64,000 nucleotides of DNA, taken from the NCBI GenBank assembly GCA_028829895.1, contig CM054183.1, positions 69,687,071 through 69,751,070 of the forward strand, written 5' to 3'. Of the stretch, positions 1 through 11,130 are shown one piece after another (the first letter of the stretch is position 1; the number at the start of each line of letters is the position of its first letter). Origin of the DNA: Sinotaia quadrata. Lineage: Eukaryota > Mollusca > Gastropoda > Architaenioglossa > Viviparidae. Position numbers and translations under genes: made by a program. The notes below the pieces were generated by a model that worked only from the letters and a program-made list of their open reading frames with translations, was not told the DNA's origin and made no database searches.

Positions 1-284
1 GGTCTCTATCCTTTATAGTGCAACGCACGGTTGAGCCCGACAACGGCTCGTGACCCTCCCAGGGCGATTGCGTGCACTGTCAGAGAGCCATTCGTCAGGC
101 CGTGATTAACATACCTGTCAACGTCAGGAAAGATCAAAGGTTTCCCCCATGTCTACTTCCTTGGCCAGAAGCATAATGCAAAGGTTTTCAGTTTCACGGT
201 TGGATTCTCCTGTCGATAACAACGCAACATGCAGAATAATAAATGGCGGTCCATCTAGCCAAAGTGATGCTGCTCAAGGTATTA
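1..284. other. unique non-coding sequence
   Basis: No supported gene or repeat. A small stem (GAGCC ... GGCTC) lies near position 33-50. Nothing else is recognisable. Confidence 0.5.
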
Positions 285-296
285 CTCTCGTGTGCA

Positions 297-505
297 GTGT
301 GTCTCGGTCACCTGTGTAACGCGTATCTCAGTCACGTATGTAGCGTAGGTCTCCATCATGTGTGTAGCACGTATCTCGGTCACAAATGTAGCGTAGGTTT
401 CTGACAGGTGTGTAGCACGTATCTCGGCCAAGTAAATGGCACCTATCTCAGTCACATATGTAGCGTAGGTCTCGGTCACGTGTGCAACGTATTTCTCGGT
501 CACAT
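297..505. repeat. degenerate minisatellite with a 24-bp monomer and 48-bp dimer
   Basis: Monomers resembling gtatctcggtcacatatgta alternate between a form ending gtagcgtag and one ending gtgtagcac, giving a dimeric period of about 48 bp. In the minus-strand frame this reads as an eight-residue T-E-x-Y-A-T-x-V-like repeat. It is judged non-coding because it is low-complexity and isolated. Confidence 0.75.
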
Positions 506-911
506 ATTACTATATGCTCAGTCACGTGAGCAGTATAGATGTCACTTCAATTAAGATCTCAGTCCCAACAATGACTCAGCTTGTGCAAGACAAAATATAG
601 CTATGTTAAAAAACAAATAAATATTCGTCTCACAAAGTTTGACAGTTTAAATGTATGATGCTAAAAAGCACGGGGATTGTCTGTTGTGATGTATCATGGC
701 AAAGTATGCTGAGTACCTCAGGAATATTCTAGTACAGTGAAGTTACAGAATTACTGTAATTGTGTTCTGCTTGAAGGAATTGACATGGTGAAGAGGATGC
801 TCAAGTTGGTTTCAAGAGAAAAATAGCACGTCAGTGTTTCCACGTGTATGGAGGGGGACAAATGTTGACGTGGAGGTTTATAATCAGTGAATTAGCAGAT
901 TCAATAAATGC
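506..911. other. unique non-coding sequence
   Basis: AT-rich spacer with no recognisable gene. Dispersed repeat copy A begins at its right end. Confidence 0.5.
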
Positions 912-1425
912 TTCAAAAATAGGCAACTGGAAAGGTTGCTTGCTCGCTGCAAAATATAATTAAGATGCAAACATAAATTTCCAGTTTATCACTTTATAAC
1001 TCCATTCTATCTTATATTCCAGTCTCAACTTACAGTTTCCTGCAATGTTATTTATTAACCCGATACATGCACATTGCATAATAAATACAACATATCAAAA
1101 CAATGTCCAGTGTCAACACACTAAATGCAAAATGCAGCTTAGTTCAAATATTTGTAGAAATAAAAGTCAACTCACATAGTACATCTCTACACAAGTATAA
1201 CATATCAATAGCAAAATTACATGAAATATTTCTAAGTCCATTCTCTTTCAATCAGTCAATTTAACTCACCATAAAGCTAAAGGCCAACTTTCAAAACCAG
1301 ACTTTCTTCTTGCCACTCCAAATTCAAAGTAATCAGAGAATAAAGTTTACTACAGCAAGAAAACTTTTTCATCTCAGACCATTGGCTGGTCTCATTTTCA
1401 TAAATCATAACCATTGGATAAAAAT
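912..1425. repeat. dispersed repeat, copy A
   Basis: Closely similar along its length to 62368-62870, and in its central part to 57740-58060, all in the same orientation. Shared landmarks in order are aaaataggcaactg, aactccattct, cagtttcctgcaa, caatagcaaaa and, at the end, ccattggctggtctc. No coding capacity or terminal repeats were found, so the class (transposon fragment, LTR part or segmental duplication) is unknown. Confidence 0.8.
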
Positions 1426-1623
1426 AAATACTCACTCCGTTTGCATTACATCAGCAAATCTAGAATATTTTTGCTTCGAGCTTTTACTTCAACTCAGACA
1501 CTTTCAAAAATGCCATCATAAGGAGTGCACAAGATCGGGTTACTCTGACAATTTAACAATTTATATAACAATTACATTTAAAAATAGCAAGAGACAAATT
1601 TACTCTGCCACATACTCTTGTAT

Positions 1624-1808
1624 TACACAGTGGACCTAACCGATTCAAATAGAGTAGTAGCAGTACTAACTGCTTGCATCACACAGTGGTCCTAACTGAT
1701 TCAAATAGAGTAGTAGCAGTAGACATGCTCGCGTCACACAGTGGGCCTAACTGATTCAAATAGAGTAGTAGCAGTAGAAATGCTCGCTTCATACAGTGGG
1801 CCTAACCG
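1624..1808. repeat. minisatellite, 55-56 bp unit, about 3 copies
   Basis: Unit begins cacagtgg(a/t/g)cctaac and contains gattcaaatagagtagtagc. It sits about 200 bp past the end of dispersed repeat copy A. Confidence 0.85.
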
Positions 1809-2080
1809 AATAGCTGTACACCCAAGTGTAATAGTAGCAGTAGTAACGTCACACTGACACAAACGGTTGTACTCATCACGTCATAAAAAGACAGCAAGCA
1901 GTTAGAAACGTTTAATAATTTAATTAACAGCCCAACGTCTGTATGTGTGTCTGCATTATTCGTCCTCTTCGTTTCACACACCCTAACACATGCAACACAT
2001 TTGATAAACGGCCCGTGATATCGACGCAATATCTGAATGGTGTCAAATACAGTATGACTGACACAATTGACATTTCCTTT

Positions 2081-2288
2081 GTACCCCGAGATTAACAGGC
2101 CTGCTGTACCCCGAGATTAACAGACCTGCTGTACCTCGAGATTAACAGGCCTGCTGTACCCCGAGATTAACAGACCTGCTGTACCCCGAGATTAACAGGC
2201 CTGCTGTACCCCGAGATTAACAGGCCTGCTGTACCCCGAGATTAACAGGCCTGCTGTACCCCGAGATTAACAGGCCTGTCCCCGAGAC
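2081..2288. repeat. minisatellite, 25-bp unit, 8 copies
   Basis: Near-perfect tandem copies of a unit starting gtaccccgagattaacaggc, with single C/T and A/G variants between copies. Confidence 0.95.
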
Positions 2289-2960
2289 TGACAGTGTTTC
2301 TATTTGGTTCCACTGTGATGTCCCTCTTTCCTCTTCTCTTGTTCCTACTAACATACTTTAGTTTTCTTATCCAACCCCTTTTTTGTTTCTATTATCCTGT
2401 ACCCTTTCCCCTCTTCTCCCTCTCCTGTTCTCCTTCTCTGGTACCGTTCTCTAGTACCCTTTCTCGTGTTCAGTTGCTTTGTTTGCCCTTCTTCTGTTCC
2501 CTTGCAATCTTCCTCTCCCCTCTCCCAATGTATCCCTTCCCCCTTTTCTCTAGTACCCAATCTCATGTATCCTGAAATTCGGCAGACATGTTGAACTCGG
2601 AAAATGACTGGTCTTGTCCTTTACTGTGTCGAATTCCTTTCAAATAAAGTTGTCTTCTCCTTCCTCATATCCTCCCGCTACGGTTCGCACGCACGCACGC
2701 ACGCACGCACACAATTTGATCACTACAATACGGTCGGTCTAACTTCTAAACTGGAATGCTAGGAATGTTCGGTATTTCTCCGATAAACTCGCTCTTTCTT
2801 AGCTGTCACTAAATCTATAATTAGCTGGCAAGTCAGATTTATAGTTAGCTTCGTTTGCCTTTCCATCCAATGAAGAAATGGCCTTGAAAAAACAGTGCAA
2901 TAGAAGTGGGGGAGGGGTGATGTGGGTCAGGGGTCAGACTTGCGTACATAAAATTATGTT
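2289..2960. other. pyrimidine-rich then unique spacer
   Basis: The stretch 2289-2570 is strongly T/C-rich, which accounts for the Leu/Ser/Phe-rich reading frames on the plus strand. A short (CGCA)n run lies near 2688-2712. No gene is supported. Confidence 0.6.
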
Positions 2961-2999
2961 ATTTCATGCAGACTGTACTAATCTCTTTGTTTCTACAGC

Positions 3000-3485
3000 T
3001 TTTTCCCTTTCTGTCTAGACCCTTCTTTTGTCTCGTACTTTCTCTTTTTTCTGTCTACATCTTTCACCCTTTCTGTCTCATTGTTATTGTCTATTACATC
3101 TTTGTCTGTCTCATTGTTATTGTCTGCCTACTGCATCTTTGTCTGTCTCATTGTTACCCTCTGTCTGCTACATCTTTCTGTCTCATTGTTACTCTCTGTC
3201 TACTACATCTTTCACTGTCTGACTCATTGTTATTGTCTGTCTACTACATCTTTCTCTGTCTGTTTTATTGTTACTGTCTGTCTACTACATCTTTCTCTGT
3301 CTGTCTCATTGCTACCCTCTGTCTACTACATCTTTCACTGTCTGACTCATTGTTACTGTCCGTCTACTACATCTTTCTCTGTCTGTCTAAATCTTTCTCC
3401 TTCAGTCTCATTGTCATTGTCTTTTTCTGTCTACATCTTTCTTTTTGTCTCATATCTCTCTTTCTGTCTGTCTTTCTTTTATTCT
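3000..3485. repeat. pyrimidine-rich tandem repeat, about 38-40 bp unit
   Basis: Variants of tctgtctcattgttactgtc followed by tgtctactacatctttc repeat about nine times. The long plus-strand reading frame through it is a low-complexity product of the repeat. Confidence 0.8.
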
Positions 3486-3602
3486 TTGGAAGTACCACTA
3501 ACATAGCCTCTCTCTTCCTTGCTCCTTCACGTCGGTTGTTTTATAAAATATTTTCTTCGCCCACTCTTTGTATAATTCTTGTTCACACTCATTCGTCTTT
3601 CT

Positions 3603-3655
3603 TCTCTCTCTCTCACGCACACACGCACACACACACACACATCACACGCGCGCGT

Positions 3656-3695
<40 letters not shown>

Positions 3696-3696
3696 C
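3603..3696. repeat. microsatellite (CT)n-(CA)n with a CG core
   Basis: Alternating pyrimidine-purine tract with a cgcgcgtgcgca core near 3648. It is a plausible Z-DNA-forming stretch. Confidence 0.9.
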
Positions 3697-4028
3697 AATA
3701 CACACTTTTTTCAAAATCCATTGTAACATTATCACCAAATCCATTGTTTTGTCAAGTCTGTATACAATCATCCGACCGGATTTGAACATTTCCGCCAGTT
3801 GTGTGTCAGGATTTGATAAATGGAAATACTTGTATTTTATTGCACGCTGTGCCAATTATACATGATCGTTTTACACATGAAGGAATTGGCTTACATATTT
3901 ACACATCTGATTGTACATTCAAATATTTTATATGTTTATTTAGATATATGAGTCTTAAATTACAGCACAGTCTCTTATTATACATCTACACTGTTTGTTT
4001 GGCTGCATTGTACGGTACGGTTTGCCTT

Positions 4029-4300
4029 GTATGATTTTATACGGTAGAGTGTTGTCTAGTACGGTATTATGTTGTGTGACTTGTATAATTTTATACGGTA
4101 GAGTATTGTCTAGTATGGTATTATGTTGTGTGTCTTGTATAATTTTATACGGTAAAGTGTTGTCTAGTACAGTATTATGTTGTGTGACTTGTATGATTTT
4201 ATACGGTAGAGTGTTGTCTAGTATGGTATTATGTTGTGTGACTTGTATGATTTTATACGGTAGAGTGTTGTCTAGTACGGTATTATGTTGTGTGTCTTGT
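4029..4300. repeat. minisatellite, 54-bp unit, 5 copies
   Basis: Unit starts gtatgattttatacggtaga. Copies begin near 4029, 4083, 4137, 4191 and 4245. The 54-bp unit keeps frames open on both strands. Confidence 0.95.
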
Positions 4301-4453
4301 ATGATATGTTTGCATTGTTTTACATACATGTAAAGATGGTGCGTACCTGTAGATGTGTGTAGGTATATTGTGCGTCTGTCTATGTGTATGCCTGTACGTG
4401 TGAGCATATTATATGTTGGGGTGGTAGTATGTATAAGCCTGTATCTATTAGAG

Positions 4454-4690
<237 letters not shown>

Positions 4691-4860
4691 ATTGTCCTAT
4701 GCAGCCATTGGCACCCGCACTAATCATTTGTGTTCATACCACAGTACAGTTAACATCACTTACATATCTCAATGTGTACTTGCGTGTGGTTTTTTGTTTG
4801 CATGTTTTTCTCGGATCATCAATAGTTTTTCCTCCTTTTTCTCTATTTCCCCTTCTTCTG

Positions 4861-5090
4861 TAGTTCCCTTGTCCTTTTTCTCTACAGTTCTCCTTCTCCT
4901 GTTTTCCTTTTACAGTTCCCTTTCTCTTGTTTTCCTTTTACAGTTCCCCTTCTCCTATTTTCCTTTTACAGTCCCCCTTCTCCTCTTTTCCTTTTACAGT
5001 TCCCCTTCTCCTCTTTTCCTTTTACAGTTCCCCTTCTCCTCTTTTCCTTTTATGGCTCTTCTTCTCTTATTTTCTTTTTACAATTCTGTG
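4861..5090. repeat. minisatellite, 28-bp pyrimidine unit, about 7-8 copies
   Basis: Unit ttttccttttacagttcccc plus ttctcctc. Each copy contains a polypyrimidine run ending in ACAG, so it resembles a plus-strand 3' splice site. Confidence 0.9.
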
Positions 5091-5382
5091 GCGGAGTAAA
5101 TTTGCCTGTTCACATTTCTAAACTTAATCATTATATAATTTGTTAAATATCAACATGATATGACCTTCGGATACTGTGAATGATGATATTTTTGTAAGTA
5201 CCAAAGTTAAAATAACAACTCAAATAAAGAATATGCTAGAACTTGCTAATGTCATCCAAACCAGTACTTTTTCAAATGCACATCTAAACTCATTCACACA
5301 GTAGAAAATAATTTAGTATTCTTTGCAACATATCCGTACATTAAAGTTAATATTCTTTGAAGCATACCTGTAGATGTAGTTT

Positions 5383-5492
5383 AATACTCTTTGGACATAC
5401 AAATACGTCTAGGTAATACACTTTGGACATACAAATACGACTAGGCAATACTCTTTGGACATACAAATACGACTAGGTAATACTCTTTTAAA
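5383..5492. repeat. minisatellite, 32-bp unit, about 3.5 copies
   Basis: Unit aatactctttggacatacaa followed by atacgactaggt. More decayed copies are visible from about 5260 and on to 5530. Confidence 0.85.
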
Positions 5493-5534
5493 TAAACCTT
5501 TGAATACAGCTAATACTCATTCACACATACTTAT

Positions 5535-5578
5535 GAATATATGTTAATTCTCTATGAAACTATAACCATGTTAGTGAC
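5535..5578. repeat. orphan left piece of the 73-bp array
   Basis: Matches the right half of the unit in the array at 7263-7522 (tgttaattctct, gaaactataaccatgttagtgac). The LTR at 5579-7262 separates it from that array. Confidence 0.85.
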
Positions 5579-7262
5579 TGTGACGGATTCTGACCAAATT
5601 CTGTGTCACGAACTCCTGACCCATATCTGAGAAATTCGAAATCATATTCGAATGAATTCCTTTGTTAGAATCTTTCCCGTCGTACACCAGTACGAGGAAA
5701 ACAATAGAGAGTTCAACCTATGTTATGCAACTTTAGACGATAGTCGAGAAAGTTCAAATCAACAAGCATACCTCGTGATCAAGTCACGTGATGCATTCAT
5801 GCACTTCAATAAATACTCTTGATGCAATAAACTACTTCACTCGCACAAGGACTGGCCGGACACACACATCTGCTCACGAGCATCTTAGTCGCCGAATATT
5901 TTGCTGAGTCGTAAAAGGAGCATAGGAACCTGCTGTCTTTTGTGTAAAGTCTACTTCTTACAATATTATTGCATTTTACTATTTGTATTTTTGTATATGA
6001 ATTTATGTAGGTATTTTGTGCGAATTATTATAATTCTCCTTCGAACATACGTGATTCGATAAGAATGACTAAAAGCCTAAAAGTTCATTGTATATAAATG
6101 AAATGTAACCTTTTAACTTTAATTTGTATAAACTTTAATTCTCTTGTGCCGCAGAACGTCTGTGCACGTTGTGAATTTCTATGTAATTCAAATTACTTTC
6201 TTGCGTGTAATTTCATTGTTAAATTGTAAAGCGCTCATGCTTAATTTGGATTATATTTTATTCTTCTTGTATGAATTCCATTTTTAATGAAGTAAATGTT
6301 TGGAAATTCATACGTTCATGTAATGTTAAAAATAACACACATGTGAATTATATTGTATCTTTTATGAATATAAATACATTGTAAAAGACACGATAGTCGA
6401 AGATTTTAACTATGCGCATTGTTATCATCACGTGATTCGGAGTTTGCGAATGTAAATGCAAATCGCTCATATGAATTAAATTTATTTCCAGAGCGGGTCT
6501 TCCTTCTTTATTCTACGTTTCTACGTAGTATTGCCACCTTCGTTTCTATGTTGGGTGCGTGTTCCTTTGTTCAACCGTGGTCAGACGATGTTACAAGTAC
6601 CATGCCACCCTAGATGATGATGCTATGCCAAGATACTTCTGCAGTGTGACTAGTCGGGAGACGACGAGTTACTGGAACTACTGGTAATACGACGCAAGCA
6701 TCGCTTGATATGTGGAAGGATCGAACTGACCTTAGACCACGTGTTTATCAAGACTACTGAGACAGATAAGTAACTGATCTGGACTCTGAATTAACGGAAT
6801 GTGTCGAGCAAACAATTTCTCGTAACATTAACTTTCATGGATTAAAATAAGCACATCGAATTTGCCTTAGTTTAGATCTGAAGCTGTGTCTTCGTAATTG
6901 ATTGTTATTGTTAAATCTTGATTATTAAATTCTTTTATTGTTAATACCTTTTTCGTAGTGATTTTTATGCATATAGACCTAATCGTGGTTTGGATGGGGG
7001 ATCGACTGAGCTAAATGTAACATTCTGAATGCATAAAGATTTAAGAGAGTTTTTAACGGTTTCCAAGCCGGCTATTGTACACAAGTTTGTCTGTTCGTGA
7101 ATCTGTTTGTCTGTACTACAAAGGCGCATTTTCATATGAGACGAAAGATAAATTTGAGCAACCAGTCTGTTTAGGGAAGAGGAGAGATTAATTTATCTAA
7201 TTAAATTAAGGATCTGTATAATTCCTAAGCAGGGTCTCTAAATAAAAACTGGACATGTAACA
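5579..7262. mobile_element. probable solo LTR, 1684 bp
   Basis: The element begins TGTGACGG and ends ATGTAACA, so the termini are near-inverted (TGTGAC against TGTTAC) with the canonical TG...CA. It is flanked by the 5-bp direct repeat GTGAC (5574-5578 and 7263-7267). The interrupted sequence ccatgttagtgac-attagtcc is present uninterrupted in the neighbouring units of the 73-bp array, which gives the empty site directly. AATAAA-like signals lie near 5810-5830. There is no internal coding region and no second LTR copy, so a solo LTR fits best. The family (Ty3/gypsy-like termini) is inferred only from the ends. Strand is not determined. Confidence 0.75.
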
Positions 7263-7522
7263 GTGACATTAGTCCATTCTGGGTAAAGCCAAACGTAATA
7301 TATGTTAATTCTCTTTGAAACTATAACCATGTTAGTGACATTAGTCCATTCTGGGTAAAGCCAAACGTAATATATTGTTAATTCTCTTTGAAACTATAGC
7401 CGTGTTAGTGACATTAGTCCATTCTGGGTAAAGCCAAACGTAATATATTGTTAATTCTCTTTGAAACTATAGCCATGTTAGTGACATTAGTCCATTCTAG
7501 GTAAAGCCAAACGTAATATATG
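7263..7522. repeat. minisatellite, 72-73 bp unit, about 3.5 copies
   Basis: Unit begins gtgacattagtccattctgg and contains gtaaagccaaacgtaata. Copies begin near 7263, 7334, 7407 and 7480. It is the host array of the LTR insertion. Confidence 0.95.
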
Positions 7523-7578
7523 GTTATTACTATTTGCAACAGATCTGGTGTCATAGTTAAGTATAGGTAATGTAAGTT

Positions 7579-7598
7579 GGGGTGGGGTGGGGGTGGGG
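7579..7598 (+). other. G-quadruplex motif
   Basis: Four runs of four or five G separated by single T residues. One-nucleotide loops are typical of very stable parallel quadruplexes. Confidence 0.7.
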
Positions 7599-7599
7599 T

Positions 7600-8130
7600 G
7601 TGTTATGTACAGGTAAGTTAATGCCTGGAACAATTAGATTCAAGTAGGTGAATGTTGGGACTGTTAGGTCCTTTAAGATTAAACCTGGGGCAGTTAGGGT
7701 CGAGCAAGCAGAGAAAAAATAACACTCTTTGATTAAGTACAATAGTACATGGAAGTGGTGAACAAAAATTCCTCTCGTGTGTTTCAAGACTGAAAACTTC
7801 CTCATTTGCAAAAGAAATGAAATTTTCATGTATGCTTTGAGTTTGAAGGGCAAAATGTAAAGTAAATACTAAATTACTTAAAATAGTTTAAATAGATGTT
7901 AAGTTATTGTTACACTAATTTATTAGTTTACACAGCATTTCGAGTAAATGGTGAATTAATGTATTTTATTAAGTAAATGAATTTACTTTTATTTCACTGC
8001 AGAACACTTTATTAAGTATTGAAAATGATAAATTTTGTTTTAATTTAAAGGACTCTATAAAATAACTGGTAAATTAAATGCAGTATCCAGAATGACAAGT
8101 GATAGTTGTTGCAATATATCTTTGTTAAAA
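7600..8130. other. unique AT-rich spacer
   Basis: No gene supported. The minus-strand frame at 7557-7853 has no recognisable domain. Confidence 0.5.
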
Positions 8131-8360
8131 TTCTCTCTCGCTCATGTTAGCATTTAGTGACGTTTCTTTATTTGTTTAATCTCTTTATCGCTCATGTTAG
8201 CATTTAGTGACGTTTCTTTATTTGTTTAATCTCTTTATCGCACATGTTAGCATTTAGTGACGTTTCTTTATTTGTTTAATCTCTTAATCGCTCAAATTAT
8301 TATTTATTGACGTTTCTTGGTTGATACTCTTTGACCCTCATGTTAATATTTAGTGACGTG
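8131..8360. repeat. minisatellite, 50-bp unit, 3 good and 2 decayed copies
   Basis: Unit contains gctcatgttagcatttagtg then acgtttctttatttgttt. Copies degrade toward the right. Confidence 0.9.
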
Positions 8361-8561
8361 TCTGCACGTTCTCTCACACTCAAGTGTTTTGGGTAACAAG
8401 ACGATTGTAAAGTTTATCACAAAGGCAACTTTTCAATATTTTATATACTTTTCTTTACTTATTATTATTTTGTCCGAATTATGTTTGAAGCATATTACTG
8501 ACAGGTTATTATAATTAAAAAGGTCTCAACTATACAATTAGTTTAGAAGTGCTTAGAAATT

Positions 8562-8830
8562 TTCTGTCTTTATATGTAGTAGTACCTAAAATGTCTCTGT
8601 CTTTATATGTAGTAGTACTTAAAATGTCTCTGTCTTTATATGTAGTAGTACTTAAAATGTCTCTGTCTTTATATGTAGTAGTACCTAAAATGTCTCTGTC
8701 TTTATATGTAGTAGTACTTGAAAAGGACTCAGTCTTTACATGTAATAGTACCTACAAAGATCTCATCTGCCTTTACAGGCAGTAATACTTAGAAAGCTCC
8801 GGCTTGATATGTAGAAGTATTTGAAAAGAT
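8562..8830. repeat. minisatellite, 33-bp unit, 5 good copies
   Basis: Unit tctctgtctttatatgtagt plus agtacttaaaatg. Decayed copies continue to about 8830. The 78-residue frame over it is a repeat translation. Confidence 0.9.
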
Positions 8831-8996
8831 CTAGTGTGACAGATAGTAGGACTTAAAGAGTTCTCGGTATAAGTATTTAAAGGTCTACTCACTCTAGTGT
8901 GACAGATAGTAGGACTTAAAGAGTTCTCGGTATAAGTATTTAAAGGTCTAGTCACTCTAGTGTGACAGATAAAAGAGTTCTCGGTATATGCATTTA
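8831..8996. repeat. minisatellite, 63-bp unit, about 2.6 copies
   Basis: Copies start ctagtgtgacagata at 8831, 8894 and 8957. The third has lost an internal stretch. Confidence 0.9.
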
Positions 8997-9270
8997 AAAT
9001 AAACGCATGACGTGTGTTACCCCTTTATTTACTTCCCTTGCTGCCTTTCACACTAAGGTCAATGTAGTGACGTCAAAATGCAGAAGGCATTGTATTAAGA
9101 GCGAACACCTGTTTGTGCAGGGAATGAGACATCCGGGTTTCAAAGCTAGGTCAGCTTAAGCCCTGTCATCAGTATTACATCCTCGTCTGACGAGGGCGAC
9201 TTTTATACACCCCACTTGCATTTGTGCAGCTGTTTGCATCAGATCGTAATCAAGTTTCTAATTCACCCCT
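8997..9270. other. unique spacer with a small perfect hairpin
   Basis: No gene found. Near 9180-9196 the 7-bp inverted repeat CCTCGTC-t-GACGAGG occurs. Confidence 0.5.
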
Positions 9271-9480
9271 TTAAAAATATGACGTCATAAACAAGTTTTG
9301 TTTGCACCAGATCAGAATCTTTTTATATTTCCTCCCACACAGAATATGATGACATAAACAAGTTTTTGTTCGCACAGATGAGAACCGGTTTTCTATTCTT
9401 CCCATCCCAACACTACCACCATAGAATATGACGTCATAAACAAGTTTTGTTTGCGCCAAATCAGAAACAACCAAGTTTCT
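9271..9480. repeat. degenerate repeat carrying CRE palindromes
   Basis: Three diverged copies, about 66 and 82 bp apart, of a unit atatgacgtcataaacaagt followed by tttgtttgc. Two copies keep ATGACGTCAT intact (about 9280 and 9429); the middle one is mutated to gatgacat. Confidence 0.75.
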
Positions 9481-9703
9481 ATTTTCCCAAGTCGAGTATG
9501 AGGTTGAATTTAAGTTACGTTAACCAGGGAACAAAGAGTTTTAGAAGGAAAGAGATATAAGAGAAAACAATAACTGGGGGGGGGGGGGAGGAGCATTTCT
9601 AGCCTTTGTTACCTCGCTGTAATGGGATAACGACACTTTTTTTATAAGTAGGAAATGTACCCTACCTAAACTTCCGGTGATCATTCAACATGTATTCATT
9701 AGC
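9481..9703. other. unique spacer with a G tract
   Basis: A run of about 14 G lies near 9576-9589. Nothing else is recognised. Confidence 0.5.
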
Positions 9704-9928
9704 AATTATAGTACACGTCAATATTTATTGGAATTCTAATTTTTAAAAAAATAACTGCATTGACATTGAAAACACAATTATAGTACACGTCAATATTTAT
9801 TTAGGAATTCTAATTTTTAAAAAAATAACTGCATTGACATTGAAAACACAATTATAGAACACGTCAATATTTATTTAGTTATTCTAATTGTGTTTTTTTA
9901 AAAATAACTGCATTGAGATTGAAAACAT
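9704..9928. repeat. minisatellite, about 74-bp unit, 3 copies
   Basis: Unit begins aattatagtacacgtcaata and ends gacattgaaaacac. Copies differ by small indels in the A tract. Confidence 0.9.
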
Positions 9929-9990
9929 ATTTAAGAGGACGGAATCATTTCATTACTTTTATCAAGAACAGGACGTAAAATAACGGACTA

Positions 9991-10437
9991 TATTAACAAA
10001 TTAGTATTAAGTGTGGTATTCAAGTCAAGATATTAACAAATTAGTATTAAGTGTGGTATTCAAGTCAAGATATTAACAAATTAGTATTAAGTGTTGGTAT
10101 TCAAGTCAAGATATTAACAAATTAGTATTAAGTGTGGTATTCAAGTCAAGATATTAACAAATTAGTATTAAGTGTTGGTATTCAAGTCAAGATATTAACA
10201 AATTAGTATTAAGTGTTGGTATTCAAGTCAAGATATTAACAAATTAGTATTAAGTGTGGTATTCAAGTCAAGATATTAACAAATTAGTATTAAGTGTGGT
10301 ATTCAAGTCAAGATATTAACAAATTAGTATTAAGTGTTGGTATTCAAGTCAAGATATTAACAAATTAGTATTAAGTGTGGTATTCAAGTCAAGATATTAA
10401 CAAATTAGTATTAAGTGTTGGTATTCAAGTCAAGATA
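9991..10437. repeat. minisatellite, 40-41 bp unit, about 12 copies
   Basis: Unit gatattaacaaattagtatt then aagtg(t)tggtattcaagtcaa. Copies are nearly identical, with a 40/41-bp (gtgg/gttgg) length variant. It appears to be an internal-deletion derivative of the longer unit to its right. Confidence 0.95.
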
Positions 10438-10900
10438 TTAACAATTAGTATTAAGTCTTGGTATTCAAGGCGTGTTGAAATTGCTACATTATAATCAAAA
10501 GTCAAGATATTAATAAATTGGTATTATTTATTGGTATTCAACAGTCTGAAATTGCTACAATGAAATGAAAAGATTAGCAGAAAAAGATTTAGTATTAAAT
10601 ATTGATTTAGGGTGCTGAAAATCGCTTCATAATGATCAAAAAGAAAAAACTAAGAAATTAGTATTGAGTGTTGGTGTTAACCGAATGTTGAAATTGCTTT
10701 AATATAAACAAAAGAAACAGATATTAATAAGTTAGAATGAAATATTGGTATTAAAACTGTGTTGAAATCGGTACAACTATATTCAAAGAAAACATTTTAA
10801 TAAATTAATATTATGTTGATATTAAAAGGGTTTAAATGGTTTCATTACGAATAAGACTATTAAGTGTTGGTATGAAAGGAGTTAAAATTGCTTCATTGTA
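10438..10900. repeat. decayed ancestral array, about 72-80 bp unit
   Basis: Five or six diverged copies share gatattaa, attagtattaa and ttggtatt. Each also carries an extra block (gtgttgaaattgcta...ataaacaaaa) that the 40-bp units lack. Confidence 0.8.
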
Positions 10901-11130
10901 GACAAAGACAAACCAGTAAACTAACCTAGACACTCTTGCATAAGATTGTTTGTAATTTATTGAAGTCGTTTGTTGCGGTAAAAGAATGAATAGACAAAAT
11001 TTTTGATTGACATTAGGATTTTCCGAACGCCAGCTCAGACTTTCAGAAAGTCTGGGACAAAGGTTACTGTTGCCGTATACAGCTCGCGGGAAGTTCACAA
11101 ATATGTTTGGGTTTTTTTATAGGTGCGTTC

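Noticed and set aside
2966..3865. 299-codon frame that looks like a membrane protein
   Set aside because: Leu/Ser/Phe-rich because the DNA is pyrimidine-rich and tandemly repeated. It runs on through a (CA)n tract as His-Thr repeats.
9991..10437. CRISPR-like regularly spaced repeats here and in other arrays
   Set aside because: Units are contiguous with no unique spacers, in a eukaryotic genome.
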